A stretch of 64,000 nucleotides of DNA, taken from NCBI RefSeq assembly GCF_002563715.1, contig NZ_PDJJ01000001.1, positions 3,100,001 through 3,164,000 of the forward strand. Direction: 5' to 3'. Positions within the stretch are counted from its first letter, which is position 1. The number at the start of each line of letters is the position of its first letter. The notes beneath the pieces were generated by a model, which saw only the letters and a program-made list of their open reading frames with translations, did not search any database and was not told the origin of the DNA. Shown one piece after another: positions 25,405 through 34,022 of the stretch. The stretch comes from Isoptericola jiangsuensis (GTDB lineage Bacteria > Actinomycetota > Actinomycetes > Actinomycetales > Cellulomonadaceae). The position numbers were made by a program, and so were the translations under genes.

Positions 25405-26733
25405 GTGCTCAGCAGCACCCGCCCCCGCCAGGCGCGCCGCGTCGCAGCGGCAACCGCCGGCATCGCGTCCCTCGCAATCGTCCTCACCGCCTGCTCGAGC
25501 GACGCCGAGCCGACCTCCGAGGGCTCCACCTCCGCCGACGAGGACATCACCCTCACCGTCGCCACGTTCAACAACTTCGGCTACACCGACGAGCTCCTCC
25601 AGCAGTACATGGACGAGAACCCGAACGTGACCGTCAAGCACGTCACCGCCGCCGAGTCGGCCGACGCGCGCACCAACCTCACCACCAAGCTCGCCGCCGG
25701 CGGCGAGGGCCTGGCCGACATCGAGGCCATCGAGGTCGACTGGCTGCCGGAGCTCATGCAGTACCCCGACCTGTTCACCGACCTCACCGACGCCGAGCTC
25801 GACGGCCGCTGGGTCGACTGGAAGGTCGCCCAGGCCACCACGCCCGACGGCAAGCTCATCGGCTACGGCACCGACATCGGCCCCGAGGCCATCTGCTACC
25901 GCTCCGACCTGCTCGAGGCCGCCGGCCTCCCGTCGGAGCGCGACGAGGTCGCCGAGTGGATCGGTGGCGACTCCGCCACCTGGGACTCCTACTTCGCCGC
26001 CGGCAAGGAGTACGTCGAGGCCACCGGCAACGCCTGGTACGACGGCGCCGTCGCCACCTTCCAGGGCATGATCAACCAGGTCGACGCCGCCTACGAGGAC
26101 CCGTCCACCGGCGAGCCGAAGGACCTGGCCTCCAACACCGAGGTCAAGGACCTCTACGACCAGCTCATGACGGCCTCCGTCGACGACAAGCTGTCGGCCG
26201 GCCTCGAGCAGTGGGGCGACGACTGGGCCGCCGGCTTCCAGAACGACGCCTTCGCCACCATGCTCTGCCCGGCCTGGATGACCGGCCCGATCGAGCAGAA
26301 CGCCGGCAACGTCGAGGGCTGGGACATCGCCGACGTCTTCCCCGGCGGCGGCGGCAACTGGGGCGGCTCGTTCCTCACCGTCCCCGCGTCCGGCGCCCAC
26401 ACCGACGCCGCGAAGCAGCTCGCCGCGTGGCTGACCTCCCCCGAGGTCCAGACGCAGGCCTTCACCGAGGCGGGCACCTTCCCGTCGCAGCTCGAGGCGC
26501 AGGGCTCCGAGGAGGTCCAGTCGTTCGTCAACGAGTTCATGAACGAGGCGCCGGCCGGCGCGATCTTCTCGGCCCGTGCCCAGGCGATCACCGGCAACCC
26601 GTTCAAGGGCCCGAACTACTTCGCGATCCACACCGAGGTCCAGAACGCCATCAACCGCGTCGACCTGACCGGTGACGACCCCGAGAAGTCGTGGGAGCAG
26701 GCCGTCGCCGAGGTGCCGAACGTCATCCAGTGA
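25405..26733 (+). CDS. cebE: cello-oligosaccharide ABC transporter, substrate-binding lipoprotein
   Basis: 442-residue family 1 extracellular solute-binding protein. The signal peptide ends in the lipobox LTAC, giving a membrane-anchored lipoprotein. TTPDGKLIGYGTDIGPEAICYRSDL resembles Streptomyces CebE more than other sugar-binding proteins (quoted here as TTPDGKLIGYGTDIG then EAICYRSDL). GTG 25405 is preceded by AAGGGAG. It is the first gene of cebE-cebF-cebG-bgl-cebR; two strong hairpins after its stop may stabilise the cebE transcript above the permease genes, as is common for binding proteins. No MsiK-type ATPase gene is in the window, so a shared ATPase encoded elsewhere is likely. Confidence 0.88.
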   Translation: MLSSTRPRQARRVAAATAGIASLAIVLTACSSDAEPTSEGSTSADEDITLTVATFNNFGYTDELLQQYMDENPNVTVKHVTAAESADARTNLTTKLAAGGEGLADIEAIEVDWLPELMQYPDLFTDLTDAELDGRWVDWKVAQATTPDGKLIGYGTDIGPEAICYRSDLLEAAGLPSERDEVAEWIGGDSATWDSYFAAGKEYVEATGNAWYDGAVATFQGMINQVDAAYEDPSTGEPKDLASNTEVKDLYDQLMTASVDDKLSAGLEQWGDDWAAGFQNDAFATMLCPAWMTGPIEQNAGNVEGWDIADVFPGGGGNWGGSFLTVPASGAHTDAAKQLAAWLTSPEVQTQAFTEAGTFPSQLEAQGSEEVQSFVNEFMNEAPAGAIFSARAQAITGNPFKGPNYFAIHTEVQNAINRVDLTGDDPEKSWEQAVAEVPNVIQ

Positions 26734-26741
26734 CGCACCCC

Positions 26742-26775
26742 GGGGCCCGCTGAGGCGACCGCCGCAGCGGGCCCC
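26742..26775 (+). terminator. intercistronic hairpin 1 after cebE
   Basis: Perfect 10-bp arms GGGGCCCGCT / AGCGGGCCCC with a 14-nt loop, starting 8 nt after the cebE stop. No T-tract. Confidence 0.6.
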
Positions 26776-26786
26776 ACGCACCACCC

Positions 26787-26821
26787 CCGGGCCGGCCGCC
26801 CTCCCCCGGCGGCCGGCCCGG
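26787..26821 (+). terminator. intercistronic hairpin 2 after cebE
   Basis: Perfect 14-bp arms (CCGGGCCGGCCGCC and its complement) with a 7-nt loop, directly after hairpin 1 and 40 nt before cebF. Likely an attenuator or a 3'-end stabiliser. Confidence 0.65.
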
Positions 26822-26861
26822 CACGCCCCCTCGTCAGCGGAGAGACGTACAGGAAGCAGTC

Positions 26862-28025
26862 ATGGCACTTTTGTCCCCCAGCAAGCCGGCGCACGCGCGC
26901 AACGGCTCCGAACGCCCGCCGCGGCGCGTCGGGTTCTCCCAGCGGCTCGGCCGGCTGGACGTCAAGGTCTCGCCCTACCTCTACATCTCCCCGTTCTTCC
27001 TGGTCTTCGCGGTCGTCGGGCTCTTCCCCCTGATCTACACCGCCGTGGTGTCGGTCTACGACTGGAACCTGCTGGGCGGCCAGGGCGACTTCGTCGGCCT
27101 GCAGAACTACGTCGACGTGCTGAACCAGCCGCTGTTCTGGAAGTCGCTCGTCAACACGTTCTCGATCTTCCTGCTGTCGTCCGTGCCGCAGGTGATCCTG
27201 GCGATCGTCATCGCCGCGCTGCTCGACCAGAACCTGCGCGCCGCGACGTTCTGGCGCATGGGCGTCCTCATCCCGTTCGTCGTCGCACCGGTCGCGGTGT
27301 CGATGATCTTCGGCCGCCTCTTCGCCGACCAGTACGGCTTCATCAACGAGATCCTCGGCCTGGTGGGCATGGACCCCGTCGCCTGGCACGGCGACCGCCT
27401 CGCCAGCCACGTCGCCATCGCGACGATGGTCAACTACCGCTGGACCGGCTACAACGCCCTCATCTTCCTCGCCGCGATGCAGGCCGTGCCGCGCGAGCTC
27501 TACGAGGCGGCCGTCATCGACGGCGCCGGCCGCGTCCGCCAGTTCTTCTCGGTGACGGTCCCGCAGATCCGCGCCACCATCATCTTCGTCGTCATCACCT
27601 CCACCATCGGCGGTCTCCAGATCTTCGACGAGGTCCGGATGTTCGACGCGCAGGGCCTCGGCGGCCCCGACCGCGACTGGATGACCACCGTCGTCTACCT
27701 CTACGACGTCGCGTGGGGCAACCAGAAGGCGTTCGGCCGCGCCGCCGCGGTCGCCTGGCTGCTGTTCCTCATCATCATCGTCATCGGCATGATCAACTTC
27801 CTCGTCACGCAGCGGATCTCCACCTCGGGCGCCAAGGGCCCGAAGGTCAGCCGCCGGCAGACGCGGGAGCTGATCCGTCAGGCGCGCGCCGCGGGCGAGG
27901 TCCCGGCCGTCGCCCCGGCGTCGGGCTCCGCGGGCGGCCCCGCCCCGGGCACCGCGCCGAGCACCCGACGCACCGCACACCCGTCCGACGTCTCGGACCA
28001 CAACCACGGGGAGGACGCCCGATGA
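26862..28025 (+). CDS. cebF: cello-oligosaccharide ABC transporter permease CebF
   Basis: 387-residue MalF-type permease with six predicted helices starting about 40. The cytoplasmic EAA loop reads EAAVIDGAGRVRQFFSVTVP. The N-terminus is basic and cytoplasmic; the last ~70 residues form an Ala/Pro/Gly-rich tail longer than usual. ATG 26862 follows AGGAAG. The stop overlaps the cebG start (ATGA). It forms the channel with CebG and takes sugar from CebE. Confidence 0.9.
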   Translation: MALLSPSKPAHARNGSERPPRRVGFSQRLGRLDVKVSPYLYISPFFLVFAVVGLFPLIYTAVVSVYDWNLLGGQGDFVGLQNYVDVLNQPLFWKSLVNTFSIFLLSSVPQVILAIVIAALLDQNLRAATFWRMGVLIPFVVAPVAVSMIFGRLFADQYGFINEILGLVGMDPVAWHGDRLASHVAIATMVNYRWTGYNALIFLAAMQAVPRELYEAAVIDGAGRVRQFFSVTVPQIRATIIFVVITSTIGGLQIFDEVRMFDAQGLGGPDRDWMTTVVYLYDVAWGNQKAFGRAAAVAWLLFLIIIVIGMINFLVTQRISTSGAKGPKVSRRQTRELIRQARAAGEVPAVAPASGSAGGPAPGTAPSTRRTAHPSDVSDHNHGEDAR

Positions 28026-28942
28026 GCTCCGTCGCCGTCACCGCGCAGACCGCCGGCAAGGGCGCCGCCCGGGCGGCCGCGCGCCGCCGCGCCCAGGGCA
28101 AGGCCTCCGGCAGCGCCACCCGCCGCGCCGGCTGGGTCGTCTACCTCCTGCTCGCGATCGCCCTGGTGGTCTCGGTCTTCCCGCTGTACTTCACGCTGCT
28201 GCTCGGGTCCTCCGACCCGGTCTCGATCGCCCAGAACGCGATCCCGCAGTGGTTGCCGGACGCCAGCATCTTCGGCCAGTTCCAGGAGGTCGTCACCAGC
28301 GACGCCATCAACTTCTGGAAGGCGCTCGGCAACTCCGTCCTCATCGGCGTGGTCTGCTCGGCCTCGGTGGTGCTGTTCTCGACGCTGGCCGGGTACTCGT
28401 TCGCCAAGCTGAGCTTCCGGGGCCGCGGCCCCCTGCTGGTGTTCGTCATCGCGACGATGGCCGTGCCGACCCAGCTCGGCATCATCCCGCTGTACATCCT
28501 CATGAGCGAGATCGGCTGGTACGGCAAGGTGCAGGCCGTCATCATCCCCGGCCTCGTCACGGCGTTCGGCGTGTTCTGGATGACGCAGTACCTGTCCGAG
28601 GCCCTGCCGTACGAGCTCATCGAGGCCGCCCGCGTCGACGGCGCCTCCATGATCCGCACCTTCTGGTCCGTCGCGCTGCCCGCCGCGCTGCCCGCCGCGT
28701 CGATGCTCGGGCTGTTCACGTTCGTGCAGCAGTGGACCAACTTCTTCTGGCCCTCGATCATCCTGACGAACGAGAACCCGACGCTCCCCCTCGTGGTGCG
28801 GTCGCTGCAGGCCAACTACTTCGTCGACTACTCGCTGGTCATGGGCGGCATCTTCCTGGTGACGCTCCCGCTGCTCGTGCTGTTCGCCTTCGTGGGACGA
28901 CAGCTCGTGGCGGGCATCATGGCCGGCGCCGTGAAGGGCTGA
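28022..28942 (+). CDS. cebG: cello-oligosaccharide ABC transporter permease CebG
   Basis: 306-residue MalG-type permease. After a basic Ala/Arg-rich N-terminus of about 35 residues come six helices; the EAA loop reads EAARVDGASMIRTFWSVALP. Coupled to cebF by ATGA. A perfect 30-bp palindrome separates it from the beta-glucosidase gene. Confidence 0.9.
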   Translation: MSSVAVTAQTAGKGAARAAARRRAQGKASGSATRRAGWVVYLLLAIALVVSVFPLYFTLLLGSSDPVSIAQNAIPQWLPDASIFGQFQEVVTSDAINFWKALGNSVLIGVVCSASVVLFSTLAGYSFAKLSFRGRGPLLVFVIATMAVPTQLGIIPLYILMSEIGWYGKVQAVIIPGLVTAFGVFWMTQYLSEALPYELIEAARVDGASMIRTFWSVALPAALPAASMLGLFTFVQQWTNFFWPSIILTNENPTLPLVVRSLQANYFVDYSLVMGGIFLVTLPLLVLFAFVGRQLVAGIMAGAVKG

Positions 28943-28960
28943 CCCACCGCACTCCCCCGG

Positions 28961-28990
28961 CGTCGCCCGGGCCGGCCGGCCCGGGCGACG
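28961..28990. terminator. perfect 30-bp palindrome between cebG and the beta-glucosidase gene
   Basis: Arms of 15 bp with no spacer (CGTCGCCCGGGCCGG and its exact complement). It starts 19 nt after cebG and ends 26 nt before the glucosidase ATG; the sequence after it is TCTTGATCC. As RNA it would form a very stable hairpin and could reduce read-through into bgl. Confidence 0.6.
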
Positions 28991-29016
28991 TCTTGATCCT
29001 CCCAGGGATGGACGCC

Positions 29017-30567
29017 ATGACGCAGAGCACCTCCAGCACGGGCGCACGCACGGCCGCGCCGGGCACAACGGTCCCGTTCGTGCCGTCGTCGCCGCTCGTC
29101 GGCGCGACACCCAACAGCACCGGCCGGGTCGAGTTCCCCCCGGGCTTCCTGTGGGGCGCGGCGACCGCCGCCTTCCAGATCGAGGGCGCCGCCACCGAGG
29201 ACGGCCGCCAGGACTCGGTCTGGGACGTGTTCTGCCGCGTGCCCGGCGCCGTCGTGAACGGTGACGACGGGTCGGTCGCCTGCGACCACTACCACCGGTA
29301 CCCGCAGGACGTCGCCCTCATGACGAGCCTGAACCTGGACGCCTACCGGTTCTCGACGTCGTGGGCCCGCGTGGTCCCGGACGGCCGCACCGTCAACCGG
29401 GCGGGCCTGGACTTCTACTCCCGGCTCGTCGACGAGCTGCTGGCGGCGGACGTCCTGCCGTGGCTGACGCTGTACCACTGGGACCTGCCGCAGGCGCTGG
29501 AGGAGCGGGGCGGCTGGCCGCGCCGCGACACCGCCCACCGGTTCGCGGACTACGCGGTCACGATGCACGAGGCCCTCGGTGACCGGGTCAAGGTGTGGAC
29601 CACCCTCAACGAGCCGTGGTGCTCGGCGTTCCTCGGCTACACCGCGGGCGTGCACGCCCCGGGACGGACCTCGCCCGCCGACGGCCTCGCCGCCGCGCAC
29701 CACCTGCTGCTCGGTCACGGGCTCGCGGTGAACGCGCTGCGCGAGCGGGACCCGGAGGCGACGCTCGGTCTGACGCTGAACTTCACGGTGTCCGACCCGG
29801 TGGACCCGACCGACCCGGCCGACGTCGACGCCGCGCGCCGCGACGACGGCATGTTCAACCGGATCTTCCTCGACCCGGTGTTCCGCGGCGCCTACCCGCC
29901 GGACGTCCTGGACGACACGGCCCACCTCGGCTTCGCGGAGGTCGTGCAGGACGGGGACCTGGAGATCATCTCCACGCCCCTGGACGTGCTGGGCGTCAAC
30001 TACTACAACGGCGGCGCGGTGTCCGCGACGCCGCCCGCGCAGGCCCCGCAGGGCACCGCCGGACCCGACGGCGAGCGCGCCGTGCCGGCCGACGGCCCCG
30101 TGCGTGAGACCCGCTCCCCCAACCCGGTGCCGGACGGCATCCACCCGCACGGCCGCGGCCTGCCCACCACCGACATGGGCTGGGAGGTGCAGCCCGAGGG
30201 TCTGACCCGGCTGCTGCTGCGTCTGCAGGAGGACTACACGGGCCCGCGCGGCACCGCGCTCTACGTGACGGAGAACGGCGCGGCGTACCCCGACGTCGTG
30301 CAGGACGACGGCGGCGTGGACGACGCCGACCGGCTCGCGTTCGTCGACGCCCACCTGCGCGCCCTCAAGGACGCGATCGACGGCGGCGCCGACGTGCGGG
30401 GCTACTTCGCGTGGTCCCTCCTGGACAACTTCGAGTGGGCGCTCGGCTACTCCAAGCGGTTCGGGATCACCCGGGTGGACTACGCGACGCAGCAACGTAC
30501 CGTGAAGGCCTCCGGCCGCTGGTACGCGCAGGTTGCCCGAGACAACGCAGTCCCGGCTCGCGACTGA
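29017..30567 (+). CDS. bglC: glycoside hydrolase family 1 beta-glucosidase
   Basis: Cytoplasmic enzyme that hydrolyses imported cellobiose and cello-oligosaccharides to glucose. 516 residues. FLWGAATAAFQIEGA opens the barrel, the acid/base is E199 in TLNEPW and the nucleophile E419 in VTENGAA. The C-terminus has the aglycone-site SLLDNFEWALGYSKRFG. Ahead of the barrel is a ~45-residue Ser/Thr-rich leader. ATG 29017 is preferred because AGGGA lies about 9 nt upstream; ATG 29008 is in frame. The symbol follows the Streptomyces ceb locus. Confidence 0.92.
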   Translation: MTQSTSSTGARTAAPGTTVPFVPSSPLVGATPNSTGRVEFPPGFLWGAATAAFQIEGAATEDGRQDSVWDVFCRVPGAVVNGDDGSVACDHYHRYPQDVALMTSLNLDAYRFSTSWARVVPDGRTVNRAGLDFYSRLVDELLAADVLPWLTLYHWDLPQALEERGGWPRRDTAHRFADYAVTMHEALGDRVKVWTTLNEPWCSAFLGYTAGVHAPGRTSPADGLAAAHHLLLGHGLAVNALRERDPEATLGLTLNFTVSDPVDPTDPADVDAARRDDGMFNRIFLDPVFRGAYPPDVLDDTAHLGFAEVVQDGDLEIISTPLDVLGVNYYNGGAVSATPPAQAPQGTAGPDGERAVPADGPVRETRSPNPVPDGIHPHGRGLPTTDMGWEVQPEGLTRLLLRLQEDYTGPRGTALYVTENGAAYPDVVQDDGGVDDADRLAFVDAHLRALKDAIDGGADVRGYFAWSLLDNFEWALGYSKRFGITRVDYATQQRTVKASGRWYAQVARDNAVPARD

Positions 30568-30586
30568 CAGAAGGCAGAATCAGACC

Positions 30587-31597
30587 GTGGTCACGAAGCA
30601 CATCGCCCCGACGCTCGACGACGTCGCCCGCGCGGCCGGCGTCTCCCGCTCCACCGCGTCGCGGGCGATCAACGGCGGCGAACGCGTCTCGCCGGAGGCG
30701 CAGCAGGCGGTGGACGCCGCCATCGTGCGGCTCGGCTACGCGCCGAACCGGGCCGCCCGGTCGCTCGTGACCCGGCGGACCGACTCCATCGCGCTCGTCG
30801 TCCCGGAGCCGGACGCCCGCATCCTCACCGACCCGTTCCTCGCGGGCGTCGTCCGCGGCGTCAGCGAGGGCCTGGGCGGCACGGACCTGCAGCTCGTGCT
30901 GCTCCTGGCGCGGCCCGGGGAGCGTCCCGGCCACATCGCGCGCTACCTCAACAGCGGGCACGTGGACGGCGTCATCATCGCCTCGCACCACAAGGACGAC
31001 CGGCTGGAGCCCGAGCTGCGGGCCGGGTCGCTGCCGGGCGTGTTCGTCGGCCGCCCGTTCGACAGCGCGGGACTGCACTACGTCGACGTGGACAACGCGG
31101 CGGGCGCCCGCGTGGCGACGCAGCGGCTGGTCGACCGCGGATGCCGCCACGTCGCGACCCTCACCGGACCCCAGGACATGACGGCCGCGCTCGACCGGCT
31201 CGACGGCTGGCGCCAGACCCTGACCCGTGCGGGGCTCCCCACGGACGCGGTCGCGCACGGCGACTTCACCGTGCAGGGCGGTGCCGCCGCGATGGCGCAG
31301 GTCCTGGCCGAGCACCCGGACGTCGACGGCGTGTTCGCGGCGTCCGACCTCATGGCCACCGGTGCGCTGCAGGTGCTGCGCGAGCAGGGTCGGCGCGTCC
31401 CCGAGGACGTCGCGGTGGTCGGGTTCGACGCGCTCGGCGCGGAGCTCACCACCCCGCGCCTGACGACCGTCCTGCAGCCCGTGGTGGAGATGGTCGCCGC
31501 GGCGACGTCGACGCTGCTCGACATGCTCGCGGGCGAGGTCGTCTACCCGGAGCCGCGGATCTTCGTGCCCCGCCTGGTCGAGGGCGACTCCGCCTGA
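30587..31597 (+). CDS. cebR: LacI-family repressor, probable CebR
   Basis: 336-residue regulator. The helix-turn-helix is PTLDDVARAAGVSRSTASRA (residues 8-27), followed by a hinge and a periplasmic-binding-protein-like sugar domain with the family's VVGFDALGAE near the C-terminus. It lies 19 nt after bglC and probably belongs to the operon, giving autoregulation through the four TGGGAGCGCTCCCA-like boxes before cebE; cellobiose is the expected inducer. GTG start 30587. In Streptomyces cebR diverges from cebEFG; here it closes the operon. The last 55 nt overlap the convergent acyltransferase gene. Confidence 0.88.
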   Translation: MVTKHIAPTLDDVARAAGVSRSTASRAINGGERVSPEAQQAVDAAIVRLGYAPNRAARSLVTRRTDSIALVVPEPDARILTDPFLAGVVRGVSEGLGGTDLQLVLLLARPGERPGHIARYLNSGHVDGVIIASHHKDDRLEPELRAGSLPGVFVGRPFDSAGLHYVDVDNAAGARVATQRLVDRGCRHVATLTGPQDMTAALDRLDGWRQTLTRAGLPTDAVAHGDFTVQGGAAAMAQVLAEHPDVDGVFAASDLMATGALQVLREQGRRVPEDVAVVGFDALGAELTTPRLTTVLQPVVEMVAAATSTLLDMLAGEVVYPEPRIFVPRLVEGDSA

Positions 31598-32625
31598 GGG
31601 GTGCGCTCGGCGATCCAGCGGTCCACGACCTCCCACTGGTCGAACAGCCAGGCGGCGCGGCCGACGTCGTCGGCGGGCAGGGTGCCGGGGCGGTGGAGGC
31701 GTCCGCCGAGGGTGATGGTCTTGTCCATGGGGAGCTCGCGCCAGATGTCCCTGAGGGTGACGAGGCGTTCGAGACCGGTGTGCGCGACGACGAGGACGGC
31801 GGCACCGGGCACGCCGTCCAGCGCGGCGGAGAACCCGCCGGTGTGGGGTGCCATGACGTTGCCCATCGCCTCCGCCCGGCGGGCGAGGTCCTCCTGACCG
31901 GCGGCGCGCAGCGCGTCGATGCGGGCGGCGCGGCGCCGAGGGGTGACGTTGCCGCCCTCGGGGAAGAGGACGAGGGCGTCACCGGCGGTCAGGTCGCGGG
32001 CGATGCGGTGGACCGTCTCACGGGCGCCGGGACGTCCCGGGGGACGCCGTGCGGCGGGGGTGACGAACGCGGACGGCAGCCGGTGCAGGAGCACGTCGAC
32101 GGCCGGGTCCCACTGGAGGGTGTCCTTGAGGACGACGGCGGGGGCGCGTCCGGCGAGGCCGAGGAGCCGGTCGACGAGGATGAACGAGTCCCCGGGTCCC
32201 GCGTGCCGGCTGACGACGACGAGCGGCGCGTCGACCAGGGCGCCGTCGGAGCGGTCGCCGTCGACGATCTCGACGTCGATGCGCAGGCGCAACGTCCAGC
32301 GCACCTGCCAGAAGAACACGGCGAGCATGCCGCGCGCGAGACGGACGTGGGCACGCCGGTACCAGGGGCGGCGGGCGGCGAGCCCGCACCCCGACGCGAT
32401 CCACAGGCCGAGGAGGGCGAGGAGCGCGGCGGCGTCCCACACGACGTAGAACGCGGCCATCCACAGCGCGCGCAGGAGGCGCAGGCGTCCGGGCAGCACC
32501 CAGGTGAGGGCGGCGCCGACGACGAGGGCGAGCATGAGGGCGGTGGGCACCATGACCACGGCGAGGGCGACCACGAGGGGTGCCAGCAGGACACGGCGGA
32601 CCCAGCGGGGTGGCGGGGCGATCAC
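31543..32625 (-). CDS. 1-acyl-sn-glycerol-3-phosphate acyltransferase-like membrane protein
   Basis: PlsC-type acyltransferase for phospholipid synthesis or remodelling. 360 residues from GTG 32625. Two hydrophobic segments (about 12-35 and 50-75) precede the acyltransferase domain; the catalytic HX4D motif is HAGPGD and the substrate motif is FPEGGN. The GTG overlaps the stop of the upstream patatin gene (GTGA), so the pair is coupled: one enzyme removes acyl chains, the other adds them. The stop lies inside the 3' end of cebR, a 55-nt convergent overlap. The acceptor lipid is unknown. Confidence 0.85.
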   Translation of the reverse strand: MIAPPPRWVRRVLLAPLVVALAVVMVPTALMLALVVGAALTWVLPGRLRLLRALWMAAFYVVWDAAALLALLGLWIASGCGLAARRPWYRRAHVRLARGMLAVFFWQVRWTLRLRIDVEIVDGDRSDGALVDAPLVVVSRHAGPGDSFILVDRLLGLAGRAPAVVLKDTLQWDPAVDVLLHRLPSAFVTPAARRPPGRPGARETVHRIARDLTAGDALVLFPEGGNVTPRRRAARIDALRAAGQEDLARRAEAMGNVMAPHTGGFSAALDGVPGAAVLVVAHTGLERLVTLRDIWRELPMDKTITLGGRLHRPGTLPADDVGRAAWLFDQWEVVDRWIAERTPQAESPSTRRGTKIRGSG

Positions 32626-33443
32626 GCGTGCTCCGCGAGGTAGGTGCGGGCGGCGTCGTAGGACCGGCCGATTCGGTCGCGGGTGGCGTCGAGCCGCCGG
32701 AACGAGCCGATCTTCTCGTCGCCCGGCACGGGCCCGCCGGAGGGCAGGACGTGCACGGCGACGCCGAGCGGCACGTCCGCGAGCTCGCGGAAGAACCGGT
32801 GGCGCCGGGAGATCTCGAAGGCGACCTTCGCGACGTCGGACGGGGTGCGGGGCACGGTGAGGGGTTCCTCGACCCGCCCGACCTGCAGGACGTACACGGT
32901 GGTGGCGCCGCGCCGCACGGCCTCCCCGAGCGGGATGGAGTTGACGAGACCGCCGTCGAGGAAGTGCTCGCCGTCGATCTCGGCGGGCGGCAGCGCGCCG
33001 GGCACGGACGCCGACGCGACGATCGCGTCGACGAGGGGTCCGGTGTCGAACCAGTGCTCGGCGGCCCGCTCGATGCTGGCGGCGGCGACGACGAGCGGCA
33101 CCTCGAGGTCGGCGAACGTGCGGTGGTCCCCGACGGTGCCCTCGACGAGGGCGCGCAGCTTGGCAGGGTCGAACACGTGGGTGCGGGACCGGGCGAGGTG
33201 CCCGATCTGGCGGTACCAGGGTTCGCCGTAGACGCTCGCGGCGACGGGAGACGCCCAGGCCTCGACGAGCCGGTCGACGACGGCGGGCGTGGGATCGGCG
33301 GCGAGCGCGGCCCCGTTGATCGCGCCGATGGAGGTGCCGACGACGAGTTCGGGCCGGACCCCCTGCTCCAGCAGCGCCTGGATCATCCCGACGTGGACGG
33401 CGCCGCGCACCCCGCCGCCTCCGAGCACGAACGCTGTGGTCAC
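32622..33443 (-). CDS. patatin-like phospholipase family protein
   Basis: 273-residue serine acyl hydrolase. The oxyanion loop GGGGVRG, nucleophile elbow GTSIG and catalytic Asp in FLDGGLVNSIPL form the patatin Ser-Asp dyad. GTG 33443 is the only start close to the glycine-rich loop. No signal peptide, so a cytoplasmic or membrane-peripheral lipase is likely. Coupled to the acyltransferase downstream. Confidence 0.9.
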   Translation of the reverse strand: MTTAFVLGGGGVRGAVHVGMIQALLEQGVRPELVVGTSIGAINGAALAADPTPAVVDRLVEAWASPVAASVYGEPWYRQIGHLARSRTHVFDPAKLRALVEGTVGDHRTFADLEVPLVVAAASIERAAEHWFDTGPLVDAIVASASVPGALPPAEIDGEHFLDGGLVNSIPLGEAVRRGATTVYVLQVGRVEEPLTVPRTPSDVAKVAFEISRRHRFFRELADVPLGVAVHVLPSGGPVPGDEKIGSFRRLDATRDRIGRSYDAARTYLAEHA

Positions 33444-33577
33444 GCACCCGATGCTCTCACGGTGCTCCGCGCGGCGCGGGGCGTCCGCGCCGGACGGTGC
33501 CGACGGCCGTCGTCGCGGCCCTTGACCGGACGTGAGGTACTGGGGGCAGGACGTCGACAGCACGAAGGGCAGCACCG

Positions 33578-33931
33578 ATGAGCATCACCGAGTTCCTGGA
33601 ACGCCGGCTCGACGAGGACGAGAAGGTCGCCGGCGCGGCTGACCTCGTCTCCTCGGGGCTGGAGACGCCACCGTTCTCGTCGCGGTACGACGAGCTGACG
33701 GACCACATCCTGCGCTGGCGGCCGTCGCGGGTCCTGGCGGAGATCCGGGCCCGCCGGCACATGCTCGAGCTCGCCTACGAGGCGACGGGGCTGGACATGG
33801 ACCGGGACCTCGACCGGGCGCTGGGGTCGCGGGAGCGCAGCGGGGTGGCGTACGTCGGCGACCGCATGCTGCGTTCGCTGGCCATGCCCTACGCCGACCA
33901 CCCCGACTACGACGAGGCGTGGCGGCTGTAG
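33578..33931 (+). CDS. DUF6221 family protein
   Basis: 117-residue soluble protein. Acidic N-terminal helix (EFLERRLDEDEKVA), a central RPSRVLAEIRARRHMLE segment and the C-terminal LRSLAMPYADHPDYDEAWRL are hallmarks of DUF6221, common in actinobacteria and their phages; no function known. A GAAGGG sequence about 9 nt before the ATG serves as RBS. Alone in its transcript, closed by a 21-bp hairpin. Confidence 0.8.
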   Translation: MSITEFLERRLDEDEKVAGAADLVSSGLETPPFSSRYDELTDHILRWRPSRVLAEIRARRHMLELAYEATGLDMDRDLDRALGSRERSGVAYVGDRMLRSLAMPYADHPDYDEAWRL

Positions 33932-33961
33932 CCGACGGCGCCGGACCGCCGGTCGCGAGGT

Positions 33962-34009
33962 CGTCCCTCCGGTCGCGGGTCGGTACCCCGACCTGCGACC
34001 GGAGGGACG
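33962..34009. terminator. 22-bp hairpin between the DUF6221 gene and putA
   Basis: Arms 33962-33983 and 33988-34009 pair over 22 bp with a single G:T position and a TACC loop. Located between convergent genes, probably a bidirectional terminator. The core GGTCGGTACC (33978-33987) also occurs in the large hairpin at 53889-53948. Confidence 0.7.
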
Positions 34010-34022
34010 TCCTCGCCGGGGG

